64,000 bases of DNA from NCBI GenBank assembly GCA_041664345.1, contig JBAYKX010000006.1:62001-126000 (forward strand), written 5' to 3'. The translations under genes and the position numbers were made by a program. This document shows positions 27,307-35,507 of this stretch, one piece after another; positions within the stretch are counted from its first letter, which is position 1; each line of letters starts with the position of its first letter. Origin of the DNA: GWE2-40-63 sp041664345 (GTDB lineage: Bacteria > Bacteroidota > Bacteroidia > Bacteroidales > SZUA-534). The notes below the pieces were generated by a model. It did no database searches. It was not told where the DNA came from and worked only from the letters and a program-made list of their open reading frames with translations.

Positions 27307-28107
27307 TTATCCTCCAATATTATAAAAATCCCCGGTACTATTTCGGTGCCCGCTCTTTGGTTTTTGGGTTAAAGCCAATTCAAAAGCTTTTTCAATTCCT
27401 AGTTCACGCACGTTGAATTCCAAATTGCTGAACAGACAAGGTTTAAGGTTACCGTTTGCAGTCAATCGAAGGCGGTTGCATTTAGAACAATTACCCCCTT
27501 CGCCTCCTTCAACTACTGAAAAGCTTCCTTTTTTCAAATCCATTTCATGGATGTAGCGTACCTCCAGATTGTTTTCCTTTGCGTATTGTGCCACCAGTTT
27601 TGCATCGGTTTCAAGATTCGATTTTTTAATAACGCAGTTTAGTTTAATAGGAGTGAGGCCTGCTTTTTTTGCCGCTTCAATACCTTGCAATACCTCTTTT
27701 AATTCTCCAACACGGGTTATTTGTCGGAATCGTTCCGGATCCAAGGTGTCCAGACTAATATTTACCCTTTGCAATCCGGCATTTTTTAACGATTCAGCTA
27801 ACTCAGTCAATAATTTGCCGTTGGTAGTCATGGAAAGATCTTGAATGCCTTTAATGGAAGCTATCATGCCTATCAATTCAACAATTCCCTTGCGCACCAA
27901 TGGTTCCCCACCGGTTATCCTCACTTTAGTAATGCCCTGTTTAACTCCAAAAGAAACGACGTTTACAATTTCATCAAACGATAAAATATCGCTATGCGAA
28001 AGCAATTTCACCCCTTCTTCGGGCATGCAGTATGTACAACGGTAATTGCACCGGTCAGTTACCGATACACGGAGGTAATTTATATTCCGGTTAAAACAGT
28101 CGAACAT
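27307..28107 (-). CDS. moaA: Compact GTP 3',8-cyclase MoaA
   Basis: A 266-residue radical SAM enzyme that starts Moco synthesis from GTP. The N-terminal cluster is Cys20-x3-Cys24-x2-Cys27 (DRCNYRCTYCMPEEG) and the SAM motif is TGGEPLVR. The second cluster is Cys207-x2-Cys210-x13-Cys224 (NCSKCNRLRLTANG, KPCLF), and the essential C-terminal Gly-Gly is present at 265-266. It is about 60 residues shorter than E. coli MoaA, the loss falling between EVRYIHEMDL and the second cluster. All key residues remain, so it should be active. Its start overlaps the end of moeA by 17 bases. Confidence 0.9.
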   Translation of the reverse strand: MFDCFNRNINYLRVSVTDRCNYRCTYCMPEEGVKLLSHSDILSFDEIVNVVSFGVKQGITKVRITGGEPLVRKGIVELIGMIASIKGIQDLSMTTNGKLLTELAESLKNAGLQRVNISLDTLDPERFRQITRVGELKEVLQGIEAAKKAGLTPIKLNCVIKKSNLETDAKLVAQYAKENNLEVRYIHEMDLKKGSFSVVEGGEGGNCSKCNRLRLTANGNLKPCLFSNLEFNVRELGIEKAFELALTQKPKSGHRNSTGDFYNIGG

Positions 28108-29263
28108 TTACCAATTCCCCTTCTTTTAACTCCTTTACACCAATTTCGATGATGGCAAATCCATGACTCCCGGTAAGTGAATTAATGTGAGCCGACCCAT
28201 GATATTCTGTAGGTATAACCTTGCTGTGGTCAGTTATTTTTATAGGAATAAAGGCTTTCCGGTCATCTTTTTTTCTTGAATAGGCTTCTGCCAATGGTAA
28301 ACTAATGTTTTTATACTTTTCCGTAACGCCCATCATTTGGTATATGGCGGGTTTAACAAGCATCTCGAATTGCACAAACGATGAAACCGGGTTGCCGGGT
28401 AGGCCAAAAATGAGTTTATTGCCTTTAGTGCCAAATGTGGTGGGTTTTCCGGGTTGAACGGCCACCCGGTCAAATAATAAAGTAACACCCAAATCAACCA
28501 TTATTTTCGGAACAAAGTCGAAATCGCCCATACTTACGCCACCGGTAAGGATTAAAACATCACATTCATTTATCCCTTTCTCAATTGCTTTAAAGGTGGC
28601 TTCGTAGGAATCTTTTACAATTCCATAATACTTGGGAATGGCATTGCTTTGAATTACCTGAGCTACCAATTGGTGTCCGTTACTATTTCTTATTTGTGAA
28701 ATGGCCGGTTTTGTTTCCGGTTCAACTAATTCATCACCGGTTGAAATAACTCCAACTAACGGTTGCTTATAAACGGTTGGATGCGTACAACCTACTGTAG
28801 CCAACACGGCAATATGGCGTGCATCAATAATTTGACCTTTTGACAATACCCTGTCACCCAATTTGAGATCACTTGCTTGATAAACTATATTTCTTCGGCT
28901 ATGTCCTGAAAATTTTACTGTATGTTTCGTTACTAAATCTGATAGTTCCACCTGAATTACATAATCAGCCCCTTTTGGGATGGGCGCACCGGTCATAATA
29001 CGGGTGGCAGTTCCGGGCTTTACTTCAAACTTTGGAGTTTGCCCGGCAGCCACGGTTTCAATTATTTCCAATTCCTTGTTACTGTCGCTTTCGCGGATGG
29101 CAAAACCATCCATGGCCGATTTATCAAAAGGGGGCATATCCATATCGGAAACAACATCTTCTGCTAAAACCCTTCCAAGTGCTTGGTATAATACAATTTT
29201 TTCAGTGGCACCTTTTTTACAGCTATCAATAACCTGTTGCAGTGCTTCTTCAAACAATATCAT
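28091..29263 (-). CDS. moeA: Molybdopterin molybdenumtransferase
   Basis: A 390-residue MoeA, which inserts molybdate into adenylated molybdopterin. Landmarks are MPPFDKSAMDGFAI, RIMTGAPIPKGAD, VGVISTGDELVEP, LTGGVSMGDFDFVP and FGLPGNPVSSFV. All four domains seem present at usual length. It works downstream of the mogA-like protein. The gene is 191 bases from the molybdate-type transporter gene and overlaps moaA, indicating one transcript. Confidence 0.95.
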   Translation of the reverse strand: MILFEEALQQVIDSCKKGATEKIVLYQALGRVLAEDVVSDMDMPPFDKSAMDGFAIRESDSNKELEIIETVAAGQTPKFEVKPGTATRIMTGAPIPKGADYVIQVELSDLVTKHTVKFSGHSRRNIVYQASDLKLGDRVLSKGQIIDARHIAVLATVGCTHPTVYKQPLVGVISTGDELVEPETKPAISQIRNSNGHQLVAQVIQSNAIPKYYGIVKDSYEATFKAIEKGINECDVLILTGGVSMGDFDFVPKIMVDLGVTLLFDRVAVQPGKPTTFGTKGNKLIFGLPGNPVSSFVQFEMLVKPAIYQMMGVTEKYKNISLPLAEAYSRKKDDRKAFIPIKITDHSKVIPTEYHGSAHINSLTGSHGFAIIEIGVKELKEGELVNVRLF

Positions 29264-29454
29264 TGTATGTAGATTTAGTATACAAAAGTGAGCAATTTTT
29301 TTGAAATAGAAATAGGTTATGCAATACGTTGCCTATTGAAAATAACTCTTCACTTTTTCAAAAATTAGGATAATCCGCCAATTGACGGACAATGTCAAAC
29401 AAACAACTAACAATACTCAATGAGTCTAATTTGCGCATTGTTTGTTATGTAGTA

Positions 29455-30606
29455 TCAATGCTTTCCAAAATTTTTTAATATCCAATCCTGCGGCAGATAA
29501 AATAAGATGGTTCCAACTATCATACCAATTAAGTACCCGTAAGGTAATCCGTTGGCGATGAGTCCCACCGTTATGGCAATAAAAAAATTCTTTTTGTTTG
29601 TTATAATGTCTTTTGATAAAATAATCAAAGCGATTCCTTCAAATAAAAGTATAACTCCTAGAATCGGCTTTGGAAAAATCTGGAAAATATTGGTTGGATT
29701 CATGCTGAAGAATAATCCAATGAGAATATAAAAAGTTCCGTAGATAAGTGTTGAACCGCCTGTTCGGCCTCCAAAGGTATAATGTCCGGCAATACCGCCT
29801 GAGCCATGGCATGTTGGAATACCACCCACCAAAGAACTTACTATATTCATGGCAGAATAGGTGAAGCCTATTTTTTTTACGGTTATTCGTTTTTCAGGAA
29901 AATAATCTTTTACCAATTGATTGGTTGCAAAGATTGAATTGCCTAGGGAAAGGGGTATTTGTGGCAAGGCCAAAAGAACCAACCCAGTCAATATATTATC
30001 AACGGTTATTGTTGGCAAGGTAAACTGAGGAACGTTGAAGCTAATTAATTGAAATACAGCAGAATTAAAAATAAAAGCATACAAAAAGCCAAGGATAAGA
30101 ATAAAAATGGCGGGGGGATATTTTTTATTTCCAATTAAAATAAGTCCGATCGAAAATGCGATTAATGCTACAATATACCCTATAAATTTATCCGCTGGCA
30201 CGTAATCTTTTAACGACAATAAACAAAGTTGTAACCCCAAACCTAATTGTATTCCGCGGATTACTGTTTTTGGTATTATTTTATTTAGGTAAGTAATTAA
30301 TCCAGTAATTGTTAATATCAGCATTAATATTCCAATGGCAAGTCCACCACCAAAAATCACCGCACTTGAAATTTTTTGAGTGATTACAATCATGGCAACC
30401 ACTTTTAACGGCTGAACAGGCATGGGTATTCCGTACAGAATCGAAGTCAGAATCTGCATCACACCAAATATTATCAGAATACTGGACGATTTTAAATCAG
30501 TAACGGCAAGCATTGCAATAATTAGAGGTAAATCGGTACCAATATCGCCAAATGCCCCTGAAAGTTCGTTCCGGTTTATTTTAATCCGATCTTTCAGAAA
30601 ATTCAT
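29455..30606 (-). CDS. Molybdate/sulfate transporter of the MOT1 family
   Basis: A 383-residue membrane protein with about ten hydrophobic segments, of the MOT1 family (related to SulP carriers but lacking STAS). Signature stretches are RNELSGAFGDIGTDLPLIIAM near the start, YGIPMPVQPLKVVAMI and GGIPTCHGSGGIAGHYTFG. It probably takes up molybdate for the adjacent Moco genes; sulfate cannot be excluded from sequence, but context favours molybdate. It replaces the ModABC transporter, none of which is seen here. Confidence 0.88.
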   Translation of the reverse strand: MNFLKDRIKINRNELSGAFGDIGTDLPLIIAMLAVTDLKSSSILIIFGVMQILTSILYGIPMPVQPLKVVAMIVITQKISSAVIFGGGLAIGILMLILTITGLITYLNKIIPKTVIRGIQLGLGLQLCLLSLKDYVPADKFIGYIVALIAFSIGLILIGNKKYPPAIFILILGFLYAFIFNSAVFQLISFNVPQFTLPTITVDNILTGLVLLALPQIPLSLGNSIFATNQLVKDYFPEKRITVKKIGFTYSAMNIVSSLVGGIPTCHGSGGIAGHYTFGGRTGGSTLIYGTFYILIGLFFSMNPTNIFQIFPKPILGVILLFEGIALIILSKDIITNKKNFFIAITVGLIANGLPYGYLIGMIVGTILFYLPQDWILKNFGKH

Positions 30607-30687
30607 TTTGCCGGGTTCTGAATAAGTATAGTTTGATACACTTTCTGAAAACTAAAAGGTATGAAACAAGAAAAAGGAGAAGTGCAA

Positions 30688-31077
30688 TTATTCATTCGGT
30701 ATTTCGTTGATGCTGTGAAAAAATGATTTGGTTATTTTGTGAATGGCTTGATCAAATTCAACCCTGAGTTCTTGGTATGCCTGAAGAAGTTTTTCTCCTT
30801 CAGCAGTAAGGCTGGTTTTTCCCCCATGAGCACCTCCACGGCTGCGATCCAATAACTTGAATCCCAATCCTTGCTCAATTGCTTCTACATTTCCCCATGC
30901 TTTGCGGTAACTCACCCCCAATTTATCGGCTGCAGCTTTTAATGAACCCGTTTCTTGAATGCTCTTCAGTAACGTGAATTTGTACTCATCCACTAGATTT
31001 CCTTTTTCCTGATGGTTCAATAAAATATGATAATCAAGAAAAACATTGTAATATTTTGAGCCTTTTGGTCCTGCCAT
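30688..31077 (-). CDS. ModE-like winged-helix regulator lacking the molybdate-binding domains
   Basis: A 129-residue protein with the N-terminal LysR/ModE-type winged helix: KFTLLKSIQETGSLKAAADKLGVSYRKAWGNVE and LLDRSRGGAHGGKTSLTAEG. The two TOBE/Mop molybdate-binding domains of full ModE are missing, as in many short ModE-like proteins. How it would sense molybdate is unclear. It lies 3 bases after ppnP and upstream of the transporter gene, so it may control this block. Confidence 0.85.
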   Translation of the reverse strand: MAGPKGSKYYNVFLDYHILLNHQEKGNLVDEYKFTLLKSIQETGSLKAAADKLGVSYRKAWGNVEAIEQGLGFKLLDRSRGGAHGGKTSLTAEGEKLLQAYQELRVEFDQAIHKITKSFFHSINEIPNE

Positions 31078-31080
31078 ACC

Positions 31081-31368
31081 TTATTTATAAAGACATAAAT
31101 ACGAAGTATCGCCTTTTACTTTTACTTTAAATTTAACATTTTTTGCAACTATAAAAGTTTCAAAAGGTTTGTAGGTATTCCATGCTGTTTCGCCGGGTAG
31201 CTGCACTTCCATTTCACCGGTAGTTACGGTCATGTATTCAACGGTGGATGTCCCGAATTCATACTCACCAGCTTTCATAGCTCCAATAGTTGCCGGTCCT
31301 TTTTCAGTTTCGAAGGCAATGGATTTAACGTTACCATCGAAATATTCGTTTGTTTTAAACATTTTCAT
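31081..31368 (-). CDS. ppnP: Pyrimidine/purine nucleoside phosphorylase
   Basis: A 95-residue cupin-fold protein of the PpnP (formerly DUF1255) family, which phosphorolyses a range of nucleosides. Landmarks are NEYFDGNVKSIAFET, ATIGAMKAGEYEFGTSTVE, MTVTTGEMEVQLPG and PFETFIVAKNVKF. Length is as usual. It is the first gene after a clear promoter and is only 3 bases from the ModE-like gene, so it shares that transcript, a pairing with no evident metabolic reason. Confidence 0.92.
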   Translation of the reverse strand: MKMFKTNEYFDGNVKSIAFETEKGPATIGAMKAGEYEFGTSTVEYMTVTTGEMEVQLPGETAWNTYKPFETFIVAKNVKFKVKVKGDTSYLCLYK

Positions 31369-31387
31369 TCATTTTAAAGGTTCCGAA

Positions 31388-31420
31388 CAAAATTAGGAAA
31401 TCTCTTTTGGAGTTCAATAA
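31388..31420 (-). promoter_or_regulatory. Promoter of ppnP and the ModE-like gene
   Basis: On the minus strand TTATTG (complement of 31415-31420) is followed after 19 bases by TAATTTTG (complement of 31388-31395), a good match to the -33/-7 consensus, 20 bases upstream of the ppnP ATG. Confidence 0.6.
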
Positions 31421-31525
31421 TTCTTGGTTGTATTAGGCATGTTTAGTAACATTTGTAAAATAGATAAGGTAAATCATTGACAATTAGTTATTAATGCAGG
31501 AATTGTTTTTCTACACTATTAATCA

Positions 31526-31557
31526 TTGTTTTACAGTAGCAAAATCTACTATTTTTG
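31526..31557 (+). promoter_or_regulatory. Putative promoter of the aldehyde dehydrogenase pair
   Basis: TTG at 31526-31528 and TATTTTTG at 31550-31557 are 21 bases apart. A start near 31563 would give a leader of about 130 bases before the first dehydrogenase gene. Confidence 0.45.
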
Positions 31558-31694
31558 CGAACGGTAAATATTTGCATAACGATTGTTTTGAATTTTGAAT
31601 TTGACTCAAAATTCAATTTTAATGAATGGATTAAAACTAAAAATGAAATGAATGGTTATACAGGCAATTTAAAATGAATATAAATAGAATTAAA

Positions 31695-33323
31695 ATGGAT
31701 AGTAATTTTTTTATTGTACCCCCAGCACAAAATGAGCCAATTTTAAGTTATGCGCCTGGAACACAGGAGCGTAATGAACTTGAGAATGCCATTGATTGTA
31801 TGAACAACAGTGTGGCTGAAATTCCGATGATAATTGGTGGCAAAGAAATACGGACTTCAAATAAGGTGGATATTTTTCCCCCTCATAATAGGCACCATAA
31901 AATTGGGTTTTACCATAGAGGAGGAAAAGAGCATTTGGAGCAAGCCATTGATGCGGCTTTAGCTGCCAAAAATAAATGGGAAGCTATGAGTTGGCAATCA
32001 AGGGCTTCCATTTTTTTAAAAGCGGCCAACTTAATTGCCGGTCCTTATCGTTACCGGATGAATGCAGCTACCATGGTGGGCCAATCGAAAAATCCATTTC
32101 AGAGTGAGATTGATGCCGTGGCAGAATTGATTGATTTTTTCCGATTTAATGTTCGTTACATGACTGAAATAATGGATATTCAGCCGGAATCGAATGCAAA
32201 AAATTGGAACCGGACCGAACAAAGGCCTTTGGAAGGTTTTGTGCTGGCTATTACTCCTTTTAATTTTACATCAATAGGGGGTAATTTACCTACTGCACCC
32301 GCCATGATGGGAAATACCGTGGTTTGGAAACCCGCCGAACGGCAAATATATTCCGCCAAATTAATCATGGATATTTTAATGGAAGCCGGTTTGCCCGATG
32401 GAGTTATCAACTTAGTATATGTTTCCGGTAAAGATACATCCGATGTGTGTTTCAATCACTGCGATTTTGCCGGGGTACATTTTACCGGTTCTACCGGTGT
32501 TTTTCAAGACATCTGGAAAACCATTGGTGGGAATATCCATAAATACAAATCGTATCCGCGCATTGTGGGCGAAACAGGCGGCAAAAACTTTGTGGTGATG
32601 CACCAATCGGCGCGCCCCAGTCAGGTTGCCACGGCTATTACCCGTGGGGGATTTGAATTCCAAGGGCAAAAATGTTCAGCCGCTTCACGGGTTTACATTC
32701 CTAAAAGTTGTTGGAAAGAAATCTATAATGAGATAAAATGCGACTTGGATGCAATGAAAATGGGAGTCCCCGATGACTTTAGCAATTTTGTGAATGCAGT
32801 AATTGATGAAAAAGCATTTGATACCATTGTGGGATTTGTTGAACGAGCCCGGAAAAATCAGGCCAATGAAATAATTTTTGGGGGAAAGTATGATAAAACA
32901 GTCGGTTTTTTTATTGAACCTACGGTAATACTCACCACCGATCCACATTCTGAAACCATGGAAGAGGAAATTTTTGGACCGGTAGTAACCATTTTTCTTT
33001 ACGATGACGATAAGTTTGAAGAAACGCTTCATCTGGTAAATAAAACCTCCATGTATGCACTAACCGGGGCAATTCTTTCAAAGGATAGGGAAGCCATTGA
33101 TTTGGCTATGCATATATTGAAACATGCAGCCGGTAATTTTTACATTAACGATAAGCCAACCGGTGCAGTAGTTGGCCAACAACCTTTTGGAGGTGGCAGA
33201 GGAAGCGGCACCAACGATAAAGCTGGTTCGGCCATTAATTTACTACGGTGGGCTTCACCACGTTCAATTAAAGAAAACTTTTTACCCGATAACAGTTTTA
33301 AATACCCTTTCTTGGGTGAATAA
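31695..33323 (+). CDS. pruA: L-glutamate gamma-semialdehyde (1-pyrroline-5-carboxylate) dehydrogenase
   Basis: A 542-residue aldehyde dehydrogenase of the eukaryote-like P5C dehydrogenase type, which oxidises glutamate semialdehyde to glutamate in proline breakdown. Landmarks are the N-terminal NEPILSYAPGTQER, AITPFNFTSIGGNLPTAPAM, FTGSTGVF, GETGGKNFV with the catalytic Glu, and the catalytic Cys in FEFQGQKCSAASR. The C-terminal part has NFYINDKPTGAVVGQQPFGG. ATG 31695 (MDSNFF) fits the family best; ATG 31674 in frame is the alternative. No proline dehydrogenase gene is adjacent. The lysine-type dehydrogenase follows after 4 bases. Confidence 0.93.
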   Translation: MDSNFFIVPPAQNEPILSYAPGTQERNELENAIDCMNNSVAEIPMIIGGKEIRTSNKVDIFPPHNRHHKIGFYHRGGKEHLEQAIDAALAAKNKWEAMSWQSRASIFLKAANLIAGPYRYRMNAATMVGQSKNPFQSEIDAVAELIDFFRFNVRYMTEIMDIQPESNAKNWNRTEQRPLEGFVLAITPFNFTSIGGNLPTAPAMMGNTVVWKPAERQIYSAKLIMDILMEAGLPDGVINLVYVSGKDTSDVCFNHCDFAGVHFTGSTGVFQDIWKTIGGNIHKYKSYPRIVGETGGKNFVVMHQSARPSQVATAITRGGFEFQGQKCSAASRVYIPKSCWKEIYNEIKCDLDAMKMGVPDDFSNFVNAVIDEKAFDTIVGFVERARKNQANEIIFGGKYDKTVGFFIEPTVILTTDPHSETMEEEIFGPVVTIFLYDDDKFEETLHLVNKTSMYALTGAILSKDREAIDLAMHILKHAAGNFYINDKPTGAVVGQQPFGGGRGSGTNDKAGSAINLLRWASPRSIKENFLPDNSFKYPFLGE

Positions 33324-33327
33324 GCAA

Positions 33328-34869
33328 ATGAATATGAAAGAGCTCTTAAAAAAATTAAACATTGAAGATGTAAACTCCGGTATATGTACTGGAACCCAAT
33401 GGATATCAGCAAAAGGAACTATTGTAGAATCATTTTCTCCCATCGATAGCAAAAAAATTGGATCCGTAATTTCCGGCACAAAAAGCGATTACCAAAAAGT
33501 AATGGAAACAGCTACCGAAGCATTTAAAATTTGGCGTGAAGTTCCAGCACCGGCGCGTGGTGAAGTGGTTCGTCAGATTGGACTTGCCTTGCGCGAGCAT
33601 AAAACTGATTTGGCAAAACTGGTCACCCTTGAAATGGGTAAAATTTACCAGGAAGGTTTGGGCGAAGTACAGGAAATGATTGATATCTGCGATTTTGCAG
33701 TGGGTCAGTCACGATTGCTCAATGGCTTTACCATGCATTCCGAACGACGAAATCACCGCATGTATGACCAATACCATCCGCTAGGTATTGTTGGTGTTAT
33801 TACTTCGTTTAATTTTCCGGTGGCAGTTTGGGCATGGAACAGCATGTTGGCTGCAATTGCTGGTGATGTGGTGGTTTGGAAACCCAGTTCAAAAACTCCC
33901 TTGTGTGCCATTGCTACCCAAAAAATAATATGCCAAGTTTTGATAGAAAACAAAGTTCCTGAAGGGGTATTTAATCTCATTATTGGATCTTCAAAAGAAT
34001 TTGGCGATGATATGTTAACCGATAAAAGGATTCCACTTATTTCGTTAACAGGTTCCACAAAAGTAGGCAAACATGCTAGTGCCTTGGTTGGTGAGCGGCT
34101 TGGGCGCACCATTATGGAATTGGGAGGCAACAATGCAGTAATTGTATCACATCACGCCGACTTGGAAATGGCCATTCCGAGTATCGTCTTTGGAGCAGTT
34201 GGAACTGCGGGGCAACGTTGTACTTCAACCCGGAGAGTTATTATTCACGAAAGTATTTATGAAAAAGTTAAAAATGCATTGATTGATGCTTATAAACAAT
34301 TGGAAGTAAAAATTGGCAATCCACTGGATGCGAATACATTGATAGGGCCGCTAATTGATTCCGGGTCGGTTCAAGTGTTTGAAAATGCCTTGAAAAAGGT
34401 TCAACTGGAAGGTGGAAATATTGTTTATGGGGGAAGGGTTTTATCGGGTGAAAAATATTTGAGCGGTAATTATGTGACACCTGCCTTGGTTGAAGCTGAA
34501 AACCATTTTGAAATAGTTCAGGAAGAAACTTTTGCCCCAATTTTATACTTAATCAAATATAGCACATTTGAAGAAGCCATAGCTTTGAACAATGGGGTAC
34601 CACAGGGTTTGTCTTCATCGGTATTTACTTTGAATATACGTGAGGCTGAAAAGTTTTTATCAGAAACGGGTTCCGATTGTGGTATAGCCAATGTAAACAG
34701 TGGTACCTCAGGTGCTGAAATTGGCGGTGCTTTTGGTGGCGAAAAAGAAACCGGCGGTGGCCGCGAATCAGGTTCCGACAGTTGGAAATCCTATATGCGC
34801 CGGCAAACAAATACTATTAATTACGGTGAGGAATTACCTTTGGCCCAAGGAATAGAATTTAATTTTTGA
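33328..34869 (+). CDS. Aldehyde dehydrogenase of the ALDH7 type (aminoadipate semialdehyde dehydrogenase)
   Basis: A 513-residue ALDH7-like enzyme. The family includes antiquitin, which oxidises alpha-aminoadipate semialdehyde in lysine breakdown. Landmarks are GIVGVITSFNFPVAVWAWNS, VVWKPSSKTPLCAIA, SLTGSTKVGK, IMELGGNNAVIV, catalytic Cys in AGQRCTSTRR, and GAEIGGAFGGEKETGGGRESG. ATG 33328 or 33334 starts 4-10 bases after pruA; a frame opening far upstream at 33172 overlaps pruA and is not used. The two genes are surely co-transcribed. Confidence 0.92.
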   Translation: MNMKELLKKLNIEDVNSGICTGTQWISAKGTIVESFSPIDSKKIGSVISGTKSDYQKVMETATEAFKIWREVPAPARGEVVRQIGLALREHKTDLAKLVTLEMGKIYQEGLGEVQEMIDICDFAVGQSRLLNGFTMHSERRNHRMYDQYHPLGIVGVITSFNFPVAVWAWNSMLAAIAGDVVVWKPSSKTPLCAIATQKIICQVLIENKVPEGVFNLIIGSSKEFGDDMLTDKRIPLISLTGSTKVGKHASALVGERLGRTIMELGGNNAVIVSHHADLEMAIPSIVFGAVGTAGQRCTSTRRVIIHESIYEKVKNALIDAYKQLEVKIGNPLDANTLIGPLIDSGSVQVFENALKKVQLEGGNIVYGGRVLSGEKYLSGNYVTPALVEAENHFEIVQEETFAPILYLIKYSTFEEAIALNNGVPQGLSSSVFTLNIREAEKFLSETGSDCGIANVNSGTSGAEIGGAFGGEKETGGGRESGSDSWKSYMRRQTNTINYGEELPLAQGIEFNF

Positions 34870-35021
34870 TCAAACTTAGTTCTAATTTAATACTCTTGTT
34901 TTTGTACCCCTCTGTCCATTTTTAAAGTTGTAAAGTAGAATTAGGTAATAAACTTTGTGGATTTATTGTAAAGCAACTATTTTTTTGTATATTTATCGTT
35001 GCCAACACAAAGTTCTAACCT

Positions 35022-35291
35022 ATGGAAATAGTAATCAAGAAACTCAAAGAAAGCGATTATCTTAAAATGGGAATTCATGAATGGCCTATTTGGGAGAAAG
35101 AAATCTCAGTTTTTGATTGGAGTTGCCAGGAAAAAGAACAATTCTATTTAATTGAAGGGGAAGTAACTATAAAAACGCACGAAGCTGAATATAAAGTGCT
35201 TCCCGGTGATTATGTAATTTGTCCTAAAGGGTTGAATTGCAATTGGGAAATAACTAAATATGTAAAAAAACATTATCATTTTGTGGAATAA
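35022..35291 (+). CDS. Small cupin protein (cupin_3 / DUF861 type)
   Basis: An 89-residue single cupin domain: MEIVIKKLKESDYLKMGIHEWPIWEKE, FDWSCQEKEQFYLIEGEVTI and LPGDYVICPKGLNCNWEI. The family usually binds a metal through His/Glu, and some members act in ureidoglycine metabolism; the residues here are too few to predict a substrate. It stands alone and ends at a strong terminator. Confidence 0.85.
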   Translation: MEIVIKKLKESDYLKMGIHEWPIWEKEISVFDWSCQEKEQFYLIEGEVTIKTHEAEYKVLPGDYVICPKGLNCNWEITKYVKKHYHFVE

Positions 35292-35292
35292 T

Positions 35293-35320
35293 AAAAAATC
35301 CGGTGAGAGCCGGATTTTTT
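35293..35320 (+). terminator. Terminator after the cupin gene
   Basis: AAAAAATCCGG / TGAGAG loop / CCGGATTTTTT is a perfect stem directly past the cupin stop codon, ending in a T-run. Confidence 0.85.
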
Positions 35321-35416
35321 CGCTAAACACATATAGAAAGAAAAGAAACCCTCTTGGGGTAGGAGTGAAAGGGTATTAACAGAGGGTTGGAATTTTTACA
35401 TATTAGTTTTTGATAA

Positions 35417-35460
35417 AGAACTGGAGGTTGTAATAGTTTAAATTATTTCCCCCCAGTTCT
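35417..35460 (-). terminator. Possible terminator of amtB
   Basis: AGAACTGG and CCAGTTCT form an 8-bp stem with a long loop, 48 bases past the amtB stop. On the minus strand the stem is followed by TTATC and then a run of A, so it is weak. A second stem, AACCCTCT / AGAGGGTT (35347-35388), lies further on. Confidence 0.4.
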
Positions 35461-35507
35461 GTTGTTATAGTAGATAGTTGTCGTGTGCGTTACTTAACAT
35501 CGTAAAC

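Noticed and set aside
33172..33327. N-terminal extension of the ALDH7-type gene
   Set aside because: It overlaps the end of pruA in another frame and has no aldehyde dehydrogenase character; ATG 33328 or 33334 fits the family.
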